Of a stretch of DNA of 64,000 nucleotides, positions 17,365 through 25,584 are shown piece after piece (positions within the stretch are counted from its first letter, which is position 1; each line of letters opens with the position of its first letter). Made by a program: the position numbers and the translations under genes. Location: the NCBI GenBank assembly GCA_035532475.1, contig DATKQY010000045.1, forward strand, positions 67,626 to 131,625. The letters run 5' to 3'. The DNA is from DATKQY01 sp035532475 (GTDB taxonomy: Bacteria > Actinomycetota > Acidimicrobiia > Acidimicrobiales > Bog-793). The notes beneath the pieces are model-generated. The model ran no database searches, was not told where the DNA came from, and saw nothing but the letters and a program-made list of their open reading frames with translations.

Positions 17365-17502
17365 ATGACCCAGACCGACCAGGTGGCCGTCGTCGCGACC
17401 GAGGACGAGGACGAGGACGCACCGTCGGCCGACGCTCCGGAAGACGTTGAGGAGCTGCTCGTCGAGGAGATCTCGATCGACGGGCTCTGCGGCGTCTATT
17501 GA
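17365..17502 (+). CDS. mftA: Mycofactocin precursor peptide MftA
   Basis: A 45-residue ribosomally made precursor. Its acidic leader (EDEDEDAPSADAPEDVEELL) ends in the signature core IDGLCGVY at the C-terminus. MftC decarboxylates and crosslinks the terminal Val-Tyr, and MftE then releases the dipeptide, which becomes the redox carrier mycofactocin. Most family members read IDGMCGVY; here Leu replaces Met. AGGGGGA lies 4 nt before ATG 17365. An in-frame ATG at 17323 would add 14 residues, but GAGG lies only 2 nt from it. The stop overlaps a TTG that could start mftB. Confidence 0.95.
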   Translation: MTQTDQVAVVATEDEDEDAPSADAPEDVEELLVEEISIDGLCGVY

Positions 17503-17507
17503 CGCCG

Positions 17508-17789
17508 ATGGTCCTCGAGCGGCCGCCGGCGTTCGACGCGGGGCGCGCCTGGCAGGTGCACCCCCAGGTGGGACTGCGGGAGGAGGATTTCGGTGCTCTC
17601 GCCTACAGCTACGCCGACCGTCGCCTCACGCTCATCGGCTCGGCGCTGCTCGTGGAGGTCGTGCGCGGCCTCGCGCGCTACGACTCGGCCGACCTCGCGC
17701 TCGCCGAGCTCGTCCCCGACGCCGAGCGGGCGCGCGTCGAGCGGGCCCTGTCGCGCCTCGCCGCGTCCGGAGTGATCAGTGCGCGCTGA
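17508..17789 (+). CDS. mftB: Mycofactocin chaperone MftB (PqqD-like)
   Basis: A 93-residue PqqD-fold peptide-recognition protein that delivers MftA to the radical SAM enzyme MftC. The family pattern is visible: AWQVHPQVGLREEDFGALAY, then RLTLIGSALLVEVVRGLARY, then an ERALSRLAASGVI helix. It follows mftA by 5 nt and overlaps mftC by 11 nt. TTG 17499, overlapping the mftA stop, is an alternative start adding three residues. Confidence 0.93.
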   Translation: MVLERPPAFDAGRAWQVHPQVGLREEDFGALAYSYADRRLTLIGSALLVEVVRGLARYDSADLALAELVPDAERARVERALSRLAASGVISAR

Positions 17790-18969
17790 GCCGGTCGCGG
17801 GAGGATCCGCGCCGCCGGGGCGCGCGGCGCCCGGCTCGGCGATGCGCGACCGCCTCGAGACCGGCCTGGCGGCGCCGATCTGCCTGACCTGGGAACTGAC
17901 CTACGGCTGCAACCTCGCCTGCATCCACTGCCTGAGCTCCTCGGGCAGGCGCGACCCGGCCGAGCTCAGCACCGCCGAGGCGATGGGCGTCATCGACGAG
18001 CTCCACGCGATGCAGGTGTTCTACGTGAACATCGGCGGCGGCGAGCCGATGCTGCGCCCGGACTTCTTCGACATCGTCTCCTACTCGGTCGACCAGAAGG
18101 TCGGCGTGAAGTTCTCGACGAACGGCACGCGCCTCGACGCCGAGAAGGCGCGCCGGCTGGCGGCGATGGACTACGTGGACGTCCAGATCAGCATCGACGG
18201 AGCCGACGCCGCGACGAACGACGCCGTGCGGGGCGAAGGGACCTACGCTGCCGCGCTGAGGGCGATGGAGCACCTCGCGTCGGCGGGCTTCGGGAGCTTC
18301 AAGATCAGCGTGGTCATCACGCGCCACAACGTCGAGCAGCTCGACGCCTTTGAGGCCCTGGCGGCCCGGTTCGGCGCGCAGCTCCGCCTGACCCGCTTGC
18401 GGCCCTCGGGCCGCGGCGCCGACACGTGGGGTCAGCTGCACCTCTTCGCCGAGCAGCAGCGCCGCCTCTACGGCTGGCTCGTCGAGCGGCCCGGCGTGCT
18501 GACCGGCGACTCCTTCTTCCACCTCTCGGCGCTCGGCGATTCGCTGGAGGGCCTCAACCTCTGCGGCGCCGGGCGCGTCGTGTGCCTGATCGACCCGGTC
18601 GGCGACGTCTACGCCTGCCCGTTCGTCATCGCCGAGGAGTTCCGGGCGGGCAACGTGCGCGAGGCGGGTGGCTTCTCTAGCGTCTGGCGCTCCTCGCCGC
18701 TCTTCGAGGGCCTTCGCGCGCCAGCGAGCCCGGGTGCGTGCGCCTCCTGCGGCAGCTATGACGCCTGCCGCGGGGGCTGCATGGCGGCGAAGTTCTTCAC
18801 CGGGCTGCCACTCGAGGGTCCCGATCCCGAGTGCGTCTTCGGCCACGGAGAAGCGGCGCTCGAGCGCACGCCGGTCCGCCTCGTGCCCCATCCGGGGCCG
18901 GGCCACTCCCGTCGGCGCGTCGCGGAGCGGCCGAGGCCGGTCGCCGTGCGCGCCGCCGGGCCGCGGTGA
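17779..18969 (+). CDS. mftC: Mycofactocin radical SAM maturase MftC
   Basis: A 396-residue radical SAM/SPASM enzyme that oxidatively decarboxylates the C-terminal Tyr of MftA and then forms the Val-Tyr carbon-carbon crosslink. The SAM cluster motif CxxxCxxC is present as CNLACIHC after LTWELTYG. The GGGEPMLRP motif and the C-terminal SPASM cysteines follow (CGAGRVVCLIDPVGDVYACPF, then CASCGSYDACRGGC and a final Cys in GPDPEC). The N-terminus from GTG 17779 has about 20 extra residues, so initiation could be internal (near MRDRLETGL). It is coupled to mftB upstream and overlaps the next gene by GTGA. Confidence 0.95.
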   Translation: MRAEPVAGGSAPPGRAAPGSAMRDRLETGLAAPICLTWELTYGCNLACIHCLSSSGRRDPAELSTAEAMGVIDELHAMQVFYVNIGGGEPMLRPDFFDIVSYSVDQKVGVKFSTNGTRLDAEKARRLAAMDYVDVQISIDGADAATNDAVRGEGTYAAALRAMEHLASAGFGSFKISVVITRHNVEQLDAFEALAARFGAQLRLTRLRPSGRGADTWGQLHLFAEQQRRLYGWLVERPGVLTGDSFFHLSALGDSLEGLNLCGAGRVVCLIDPVGDVYACPFVIAEEFRAGNVREAGGFSSVWRSSPLFEGLRAPASPGACASCGSYDACRGGCMAAKFFTGLPLEGPDPECVFGHGEAALERTPVRLVPHPGPGHSRRRVAERPRPVAVRAAGPR

Positions 18970-20966
18970 AGCTGCTCGAACCCGTCACGCTCGGCCAGGT
19001 CGAGGCGCCGAACCGCCTGCTGTTCGGTCCCCACGTCACGAACCTCGGCCGCGGGCGCAGCCTCTCCGAACGTCACGCCGCCTACTACGGCCGCCGCGCC
19101 GGCGGCGGAGCGGGGGTCATCGTCATCGAGACGGCCTCGGTCCACGAGTCGGACTGGCCCTACGAGCGGGCGCCGCTCGCCTCGGCGTGCGGCCCGGGGT
19201 GGCGGGCGGTCGCAGCGGCGGTACGCCAGGAGGGGGCGATCGGGATCGCGTCGCTCGGCCACGCGGGTATGCAGGGCTCCTCGGCGTACAGCCAACGCGA
19301 GCTGTGGGCCCCCTCCGCCCTCGCCGAGCCCGTCAGCCGCGAGGTGGCGAAGGCGATGGAGGTCGAGGACATCGCGGACGTCGTCGCCGGCTTCGCCGCC
19401 GCCACACGCCTCGCGCTCGGCTCCGGTCTCGACGGCGTGGAGGTCGACGCCGGAGCCGTCAGCCTCGTGCGCCAGTTCCTCTCAGGCCTGACGAACCTGC
19501 GCGACGACGCCTACGGCGCTGAGCGGACCCGCCTCGCGCTCGAGGTCCTCGGCGCCGTCCGCGACGCCGCGGGGGGCGCGGTGGTCGGCCTGCGGCTCTC
19601 CTGCGACGAGCTCGCCCCCTGGGCCGGGATCACGCCGGAGGGCTCGCTCGCGATCCTCGGCGCGCTCGCCCCGCTCGTCGACTACGTCGTCCCCGTGCGC
19701 GGCGGCCTCTACGCCCCAGCAGCGGCCCGCCCCGACATGCACCTCCCCGAGGGGCTGAACGGCGAGCTGACACGGACGGTGCGCTCCTTGCTCGCCGACA
19801 CGAGGGCGCCGGCGGTCGTGGCCCAGGGATCGATCGTCGATGCAGCGGCGGCCGCGTCCTGGCTCGCCGACGGCACCGCGGATCTCCTCGAGATGACGCG
19901 GGCCCAGATCGCCGATCCCGAGCTCGGGCGCAAGCTCGCCAGCGGCGCTGCCGGTCGTGTCCGCCCCTGCATCTTGTGCAACCAGCGCTGCCAGGTCCTC
20001 GACGTGCGCAATCCGATCGTGAGCTGCGTGGTCGAGCCGTCTGCCGGCCACGAGGCCGAGGACGCGCCGGTACCCGCGGCTCGGTCCAGGCGGGTCGCCC
20101 GACAGCTCCTCGTCGTCGGCGGCGGACCCGCCGGCCTCGAAGCGGCGCGCGTCGCTGCGCTCCACGGGCTCGCGGTCGAGGTCGTCGAGCGCAGCGACCA
20201 CCTCGGTGGCGCGCTCGTCACCGCCGCTGCGGCGCCGGGAAGAGCGCGCCTCGCGAGGCTGGTCGAGTGGCTCGCCGCCGAGTGCGAGGCGCTCGGCGTC
20301 ACCGTTCGGACCGGTGTCGAGGCCGGCACGGCGGAGCTCGACGCCCACGACGGGCCCCTGCTCCTCGCGACCGGCGGGCGCGACGGGGAGCCGGGCTTCG
20401 GCGTCGGCCCGGGCGCGCCGGTCGTGACGGCGGCCGCGCTCCTCGAGGCGGTGCGGCGAGGTGAGGCGCCCGGCCAGGCCGGGAGCGGCGGACCGGTCCT
20501 CGTCTGGGACCCCGTCGGCGGTCCGGTCGGCGCGTCCGTCGCCGAGCTGCTGGCGCGCTCGGGCCGGGTCGCCCTGCTCGCCACCCCGGACCTCGTCGTC
20601 GGTCGCGATCTGTCGGCGGCCGGCGACCTGGTGGCGGCGAACGCGCGGCTGCGCCAGGCGGGCGTCGAGCTGCTGAAGCGCACCGAGCTTCGCTCGGTCG
20701 CGAGCGGGACGGCGGTCCTCGTCGACCGTTTCTCCGGGCAGGAGCGGCGCGTCGCCGTCGGCCTCGTCGTCGACGCCGGGCACCGCCTGCCCGAGGACGG
20801 GCTCTGGCGCGAGCGGCCGGGCCTGCTGCGGGCAGGCGACGCGGTCGCCCCGCGCACGGCCTACGAGGCGGTGCTGGAGGGGCGCCGGGCGGCGGGCGCG
20901 TTGGCAGCGGCCAGCGGGTGCGCCGCGCCGGGCGGTCCCGGGGCGGACCGGGGGCGGGTCGCGTGA
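18966..20966 (+). CDS. Mycofactocin-system FadH/OYE-family oxidoreductase (first copy)
   Basis: A 666-residue flavoprotein with the 2,4-dienoyl-CoA reductase layout: an N-terminal old-yellow-enzyme TIM barrel with FMN, an iron-sulfur cysteine cluster at the join (CILCNQRC), and a C-terminal FAD/NAD-binding Rossmann region (LLVVGGGPAGLEAARVAALHG). Two such genes after mftC are a recurring arrangement in actinobacterial mycofactocin operons. The first copy is more divergent: the YGG-type signature of OYE enzymes is altered (LRDDAYGAERTRLALE) and the iron-sulfur loop is shorter in Cys than in the second copy. Its substrate is unknown. It overlaps mftC and its follower by GTGA. Confidence 0.87.
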   Translation: MKLLEPVTLGQVEAPNRLLFGPHVTNLGRGRSLSERHAAYYGRRAGGGAGVIVIETASVHESDWPYERAPLASACGPGWRAVAAAVRQEGAIGIASLGHAGMQGSSAYSQRELWAPSALAEPVSREVAKAMEVEDIADVVAGFAAATRLALGSGLDGVEVDAGAVSLVRQFLSGLTNLRDDAYGAERTRLALEVLGAVRDAAGGAVVGLRLSCDELAPWAGITPEGSLAILGALAPLVDYVVPVRGGLYAPAAARPDMHLPEGLNGELTRTVRSLLADTRAPAVVAQGSIVDAAAAASWLADGTADLLEMTRAQIADPELGRKLASGAAGRVRPCILCNQRCQVLDVRNPIVSCVVEPSAGHEAEDAPVPAARSRRVARQLLVVGGGPAGLEAARVAALHGLAVEVVERSDHLGGALVTAAAAPGRARLARLVEWLAAECEALGVTVRTGVEAGTAELDAHDGPLLLATGGRDGEPGFGVGPGAPVVTAAALLEAVRRGEAPGQAGSGGPVLVWDPVGGPVGASVAELLARSGRVALLATPDLVVGRDLSAAGDLVAANARLRQAGVELLKRTELRSVASGTAVLVDRFSGQERRVAVGLVVDAGHRLPEDGLWRERPGLLRAGDAVAPRTAYEAVLEGRRAAGALAAASGCAAPGGPGADRGRVA

Positions 20967-22954
20967 CCTCCTCGCGGTACCGGATGCTCTTCTCGCCGCT
21001 GCGGCTCGGACCGACGGTCGTGCGCAACCGCGTCGTGTTCTCGGCGCATCTCACGAACTACGCCGAGGACGGTCTGCCGAGCGAGCAGCACGCCGCCTAC
21101 TACGCGGCGCGCGCGGCCGGGGGTGCCGGGCTGATCATCACCGAGGAGCACTCGACGCACCCGACGGACTGGCCCTACGAGAAGCTGATCCACGGCTTCC
21201 GCCCAGAGGTGCTCCCGGGCTACCGCCGGATCACCGAGGCCGTGCATGCCGAAGGCACGCCGATCTTCGCCCAGATCAACCACAACGGTGGTCAGTCCTC
21301 GGGGATGTTCTCGCGCCTGCCGGTCTGGGCGCCCTCGCCGGTGGCGGACCCGCTGTTCAGGGAGGTCCCAAAGGAGGTCGACGAGCTCGAGATCCACGAG
21401 ATCGTGCGCTCGTACGCGGAGGTCGCCGAGCGCTGCGTCGCCGGGGGCTTTGACGGGATCGAGCTGCAGTGCTCGCACTCCTCGATCGTCCGGGCGTTCC
21501 TCTCGCCGGCGACGAACCGCCGGGGCGACCGCTACGGGGGGAGCCTGGAGAACCGGGCTCGGCTGCTCCTCGAGATCATCGGCGCGGTCTACGAGGCCGT
21601 CGGCCCGGGCACGACCCTCGGGGTGCGGATCTGCGGCGACGAGCTCGTGGAGGGCGGGACGACGATCGACGAGGCGGTCGCGATCGCCCGCCTCGTCGAG
21701 GCGAGCGGCAAGGTCCACTACCTGAACACCTCGATCGGAGTGGCCACGGCCAGCCTGTTCATGATCGAGGCGTCGATGGCCGTCCGGCCCGGCTACGCCC
21801 TGTTCATCTCCTCGGCGCTGAGGAGGGCGGTCGACCTCCCGGTCGTCGGGGTGGGCCGGTTCAAGGACCCGCTCCAGGCGGACAAGGCGATCGTCGAGGG
21901 ACACTGCGACCTCGTCGGGGTCGTGCGCGGCCAGATCGCCGACCCGGACTTCGTCGCAAAGGCAAGGGCGGGCGCGCCGGAGGCGATCCGCCTCTGCCTC
22001 TCGTGCAACCAGGAGTGCGTCGGGCGGATGGGGCTCAACCGCTGGCTCGGCTGCATCGAGAACCCCGCCACGGGGCGCGAGCGGCTCGGCCCGCCCCGCC
22101 GGACGACGCTCGCGCGGCGCGTCCTCGTGGCCGGGGGCGGGCCAGGCGGGCTCCAGGCGGCGATCGCCGCTGCACGGCGCGGCCACGAGGTCACGGTCTT
22201 CGAGCGCGACGACGAGGTCGGCGGTCAGGTGCGCTTTGCGGCGAGCGCCCCGGGACGTGCGGAGTTCGGCGACCTCGTGCGGAACCAGCTGGCGGAGGCG
22301 CTGCGCCTCGGCGTCCAGGTCAAGACCGGCACCGAGGTCGACCCCGACCTCGTCCTCGCCGAGCGTCCCGACGTCGTCGTCGTGGCGACGGGGGCCCGAT
22401 CGGTCCGGCCGTGGTGGGCCGAGGCCCCGGGCGACGAGCCCGGATCCGACGGGCCCGCGCTGCCCCGGCTCGCCGACGTGCGCGACGTGCTGGAAGGTCG
22501 TGCCTCGCCCGCCGGGCGGGTGCTCGTCGTCGACGAGATCGGCTTCCACCAGGCGACCAGCGTCGCCGAGCTGCTCGCGGACCGAGGCTGCGCGGTCGAG
22601 GTCGTGAGCCCTTCCATGGTCGTCGGCCAGGACCTCGGGGTCACCCTCGACATGGAGCACTGGTGGTATCGGGCGACGGCGAAGGGGATCGCCCAGCACC
22701 CGGACACCCTCGTGACGGGGCTCGTGGCCGGCGGGGTCACGGTCACCGACCTCATGACCGGCGAACCCGGGCGCCGCGACGCCGACTGGGTCGTCGTCGC
22801 CGCCCCCGAGCAACCCTGCGACGGGCTCTACCTGGCGCTGCGTGCCCGAGCTGGCGCGGCGGGCCCGGCCGTGCACCGCGTCGGTGACTGCCTCGCCCCA
22901 CGCCGCGCCCATGCCGCCGTGGTCGACGGCGAGCGCGTCGGGGCCGGCCTGTGA
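20963..22954 (+). CDS. Mycofactocin-system FadH/OYE-family oxidoreductase (second copy)
   Basis: A 663-residue paralogue of the upstream gene with better-preserved motifs: PLRLGPTVVRNRVVFSAH at the N-terminus, IFAQINHNGGQSSG, the OYE signature NRRGDRYGGSLENRARLLLEI, the iron-sulfur cysteines (CLSCNQECVG with a later Cys in WLGCIENP), and an FAD-binding GGGPGGLQAA motif. Enzymes of this form reduce activated C=C bonds or demethylate amines using FMN, 4Fe-4S and FAD in series. In this operon it may pass electrons between substrate, mycofactocin and the ETF; that is inferred from context. GTG 20963 overlaps the previous stop. Confidence 0.9.
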   Translation: MTSSRYRMLFSPLRLGPTVVRNRVVFSAHLTNYAEDGLPSEQHAAYYAARAAGGAGLIITEEHSTHPTDWPYEKLIHGFRPEVLPGYRRITEAVHAEGTPIFAQINHNGGQSSGMFSRLPVWAPSPVADPLFREVPKEVDELEIHEIVRSYAEVAERCVAGGFDGIELQCSHSSIVRAFLSPATNRRGDRYGGSLENRARLLLEIIGAVYEAVGPGTTLGVRICGDELVEGGTTIDEAVAIARLVEASGKVHYLNTSIGVATASLFMIEASMAVRPGYALFISSALRRAVDLPVVGVGRFKDPLQADKAIVEGHCDLVGVVRGQIADPDFVAKARAGAPEAIRLCLSCNQECVGRMGLNRWLGCIENPATGRERLGPPRRTTLARRVLVAGGGPGGLQAAIAAARRGHEVTVFERDDEVGGQVRFAASAPGRAEFGDLVRNQLAEALRLGVQVKTGTEVDPDLVLAERPDVVVVATGARSVRPWWAEAPGDEPGSDGPALPRLADVRDVLEGRASPAGRVLVVDEIGFHQATSVAELLADRGCAVEVVSPSMVVGQDLGVTLDMEHWWYRATAKGIAQHPDTLVTGLVAGGVTVTDLMTGEPGRRDADWVVVAAPEQPCDGLYLALRARAGAAGPAVHRVGDCLAPRRAHAAVVDGERVGAGL

Positions 22955-23967
22955 TCGCGCTGATCCCCGTCCGCGAGGGCGAGCTGCCCCTCGGCGCCGA
23001 CGAGGCCGTCAGCGAGGCCGGCGGCGACGTGGTGCTCGTCGGGCAGGGCACGGACCGGGCGGCGGCGGCGATCGGGGTCGGGCACCGCCGCGTGCGCACC
23101 GCCGAGGCGGGGCCGTTCGCCCCGGGCGCCTGGGCGGCCGCGCTCGCCCCGCTCCTCGCCGACGTCGACGTCGTCATCCTGCCGGCCTCGCCGGACGGGC
23201 GCGACCTCGGCCCCCGGCTCGCCGCCGCGACGGGGCGCCCCTTCGTCGCCGGTGCGCTCACCGTGGCTCCCGATCGTCTGGTCGTCACCCGGCTCGGCAG
23301 CCGGCTCCTCGCCGACGTGGAGCTGGCCGGACCGGCGATCGTGACGCTGCAGCCCGGCGTCGGCGCCGTGGCCCCGGCGCTGACCGGGCTCGGCGGCCCG
23401 GCCCCCGAGCCGCTCCCTCTCCACCTCGAGGATGCCGAGGCCGTCGAGGACGCCGAGGTGCTCGAGGTCCAGCCGGCCGATCCCCGCACCGTCGATCTCG
23501 CCGAGGCCCGCCGCATCGTCGCGGGCGGGCTCGGGCTCGGAAGCGCTGCGGCCTTCGCGCTGCTCGAGGAGGTGAGCGCGGCGGTCGGCGCCTCCGCCGG
23601 CGCGACCCGCGTGGTGACGGACCGGGGGTGGGCGCCTTTCGCCCGTCAGATCGGGACGACCGGCGTGACCGTGCGCCCGGAGCTCTACCTCGCCTTCGGG
23701 ATCTCCGGCGCGGTGCAGCACCTCGCCGGGATCGTGTCCCCCGAGCACGTCATCGCGGTGAACACCGACCCGACCTGTCCCATGATGGCGATGGCACACC
23801 TCGCGATCGTCGCCGACGCGCCGGCCGTCCTCGAAGCGCTCGCCCGCCGGCTGCTCGCTGGGCCGCCCGCCGCCGACGCGACGACGGGCACCGCCGACGC
23901 GGCGGCCGGGCGCGGTGGCGCCGGCGGCGTCCAGGTCGGCACGACCACCGGAACCGGACGTGGCTGA
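22951..23967 (+). CDS. etfA: Mycofactocin-associated electron transfer flavoprotein alpha subunit
   Basis: A 338-residue ETF-alpha/FixB-type protein. The C-terminal FAD-binding domain is clear: ARRIVAGGLGLGSAAAFALLEEVSAAVG, the TRVVTDRGWAPFARQIGTTG loop, PELYLAFGISGAVQHLAGI, and IAVNTDPTCPMMAMAHLAIVAD, which carries the conserved N-x-D adenine-binding segment. It forms a heterodimer with the etfB product four genes on and carries electrons from flavin enzymes. Placement within the mft operon implies a dedicated ETF. The C-terminus has a Gly/Thr/Ala-rich extension of about 30 residues with no clear role. Confidence 0.92.
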   Translation: MIALIPVREGELPLGADEAVSEAGGDVVLVGQGTDRAAAAIGVGHRRVRTAEAGPFAPGAWAAALAPLLADVDVVILPASPDGRDLGPRLAAATGRPFVAGALTVAPDRLVVTRLGSRLLADVELAGPAIVTLQPGVGAVAPALTGLGGPAPEPLPLHLEDAEAVEDAEVLEVQPADPRTVDLAEARRIVAGGLGLGSAAAFALLEEVSAAVGASAGATRVVTDRGWAPFARQIGTTGVTVRPELYLAFGISGAVQHLAGIVSPEHVIAVNTDPTCPMMAMAHLAIVADAPAVLEALARRLLAGPPAADATTGTADAAAGRGGAGGVQVGTTTGTGRG

Positions 23968-25261
23968 GCGCTTCGACGTCGTCGTCGTCGGGGCGGGCCC
24001 CGCGGGTGCGGCCGCCGGCCTGGCGCTCGCCCGGGCCGGCCGCTCGGTCTGCATCGTCGAGCGAGGGCTGTTCCCCGGCGCGAAGAACGTCTACGGCGGC
24101 GTCGTCTACCCAAGGATCCTCGGAAGCCTCATCCCGAGGTGGTGGGAGGAGGCGCCGGTGCAGCGCTTCGTCACCCGTCGCTCGACGATGGTCATGACGC
24201 CGACCCAGGCGCTGACGGTCGACTACCGGACCGCCGCGTGGGGATCGCCGCCGTACAACGGGGTGACCGCCCTGCGCCCGGAGTGGGACCGCTGGATGGC
24301 GGCCCACGCCGAGCGAGCCGGGGCCGTCCTGCTCTGCTCGACCGTCGTGACGGGGCTCGTGCGCGACGGCTCGCGGGTCGTCGGGGTGCGCACCGACCGC
24401 GCCGAGGGCGAGATCGAGGCAGGCCTCGTCATCGCCTGCGACGGCGTGAACTCGTTGCTGGCGAAAGAGGCGGGCCTCTACCCCGAGGTGGACACGGACC
24501 ACGTCACCCTCGGGGTGAAGGAGGTGCTGTCCCTTCCGAAGGAGGAGATCGACCGGCGCTTCGCCGTGACCGGGCGGGAGGGCGTCGACATCGAGATCCT
24601 CGGTGCGACGAGGGGCGTGCCGGGCGGCGGCTTCTGCTACACCAACTACGACACCCTCTCCGTCGGCGTCATCCTCCAGCTCAGCGCGCTCGGGCGCTCC
24701 GGTCGCCGGCCCGAGGAGTTCGTCGCCGAGCTGAAGGAGCACCCCGGCATCGCCCCGCTCGTCGCCGACGCGGAGCTGAAGGAGTACAGCGCGCACCTCA
24801 TCCCCGAGGGCGGCTACAAGACGATGCCGCGGCTCGCGACGGACGGGATGCTCGTCGCGGGCGACGCCGCGTGTATGACGCTCGCCGCGGGCATCTGGCT
24901 CGAGGGCGTCAACCTGGCCATCGGCGCCGGGATCGCGGCGGCGCAGACGGCGGCCGAGGCGCTCGAGCGGGGTGACGTCTCCGCGGCGGGGCTCGCTGGC
25001 TACCGGCGCAGGCTCGAGTCGGGCTTCGTCCTCGCGAACCATGCCAAGCTGCGCAGCGTGCCGAGCCTCGTGCTGTCGGACCGGATGCAGTTCGGCTACC
25101 CGAAGATGATCTGCGACCTCACCGAGGCCGTCTTCACGGTGGGCGACCCGGTGCCGAAGCCGGGACTGCGACGGATCGTCCGGGTGGCCCTGTCGGGGGC
25201 GGGCGTCCGGCTGCGCCACCTCCTCCGCGACGCCCTCGTCGCGATCAGGAGCTTCGGGTGA
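23960..25261 (+). CDS. Electron transfer flavoprotein-quinone oxidoreductase (FixC-like)
   Basis: A 433-residue FAD protein of the ETF-QO/FixC family, which passes electrons from ETF to membrane quinone. The N-terminal Rossmann motif is VVVVGAGPAGAAAGLALARAG. FAD contacts include LFPGAKNVYGGVVYPRIL and LVAGDAACMTLAAGIWLEGVNLAIGAG near residue 300. In FixC-type enzymes the iron-sulfur centre is on a separate FixX subunit, encoded immediately downstream. GTG 23960 overlaps etfA by 8 nt. The pair would give mycofactocin-linked enzymes a direct route to the respiratory chain. Confidence 0.92.
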   Translation: MAERFDVVVVGAGPAGAAAGLALARAGRSVCIVERGLFPGAKNVYGGVVYPRILGSLIPRWWEEAPVQRFVTRRSTMVMTPTQALTVDYRTAAWGSPPYNGVTALRPEWDRWMAAHAERAGAVLLCSTVVTGLVRDGSRVVGVRTDRAEGEIEAGLVIACDGVNSLLAKEAGLYPEVDTDHVTLGVKEVLSLPKEEIDRRFAVTGREGVDIEILGATRGVPGGGFCYTNYDTLSVGVILQLSALGRSGRRPEEFVAELKEHPGIAPLVADAELKEYSAHLIPEGGYKTMPRLATDGMLVAGDAACMTLAAGIWLEGVNLAIGAGIAAAQTAAEALERGDVSAAGLAGYRRRLESGFVLANHAKLRSVPSLVLSDRMQFGYPKMICDLTEAVFTVGDPVPKPGLRRIVRVALSGAGVRLRHLLRDALVAIRSFG

Positions 25262-25584
25262 GCCTCGACCAGGCTCGCGTGGCCGGCGTCGGGTCGGCGT
25301 GGCCGGCCGTCTCCTTCGAGGACCGGATGGGCACGGTCGACTTTCGTGTCGCCGAGCGCGCCCACATCGTCGTCGACGACGAGGTGTGCCGCAGCTGCAC
25401 CACGCGCGAGTGCGTGAGCGCGTGCCCGGCGAACCTGTTCGTGCCGACCGCCAACGGCGGCATCCTGTTCAACTACGAGCAGTGCTTCGAGTGCGGCACC
25501 TGCTACCTCATCTGCAACAAGGCGGGCGCCATCTCCTGGGCGTACCCGGAGGGGGGACACGGCGTCGTGTTCCGCCGGTCGTGA
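25258..25584 (+). CDS. FixX-like ferredoxin partner of the ETF-quinone oxidoreductase
   Basis: A 108-residue ferredoxin-like protein. Cysteines occur as CRSCTTRECVSACP and CFECGTCYLIC, a pattern that fits the ETF-QO C-terminal iron-sulfur domain/FixX group. It sits between the FixC-like and ETF-beta genes with GTGA overlaps on both sides, completing a FixABCX-like set. It presumably docks on the FixC-like flavoprotein to feed quinone. An N-terminal extension of about 20 residues precedes the conserved fold. Confidence 0.92.
   Translation: MSLDQARVAGVGSAWPAVSFEDRMGTVDFRVAERAHIVVDDEVCRSCTTRECVSACPANLFVPTANGGILFNYEQCFECGTCYLICNKAGAISWAYPEGGHGVVFRRS

Noticed and set aside
15441..17450. 669-codon plus-strand frame opposite mftF running into mftA
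   Set aside because: Antisense of the glycosyltransferase; no ribosome-binding site or motif. MftA itself is read in the frame starting at 17365.
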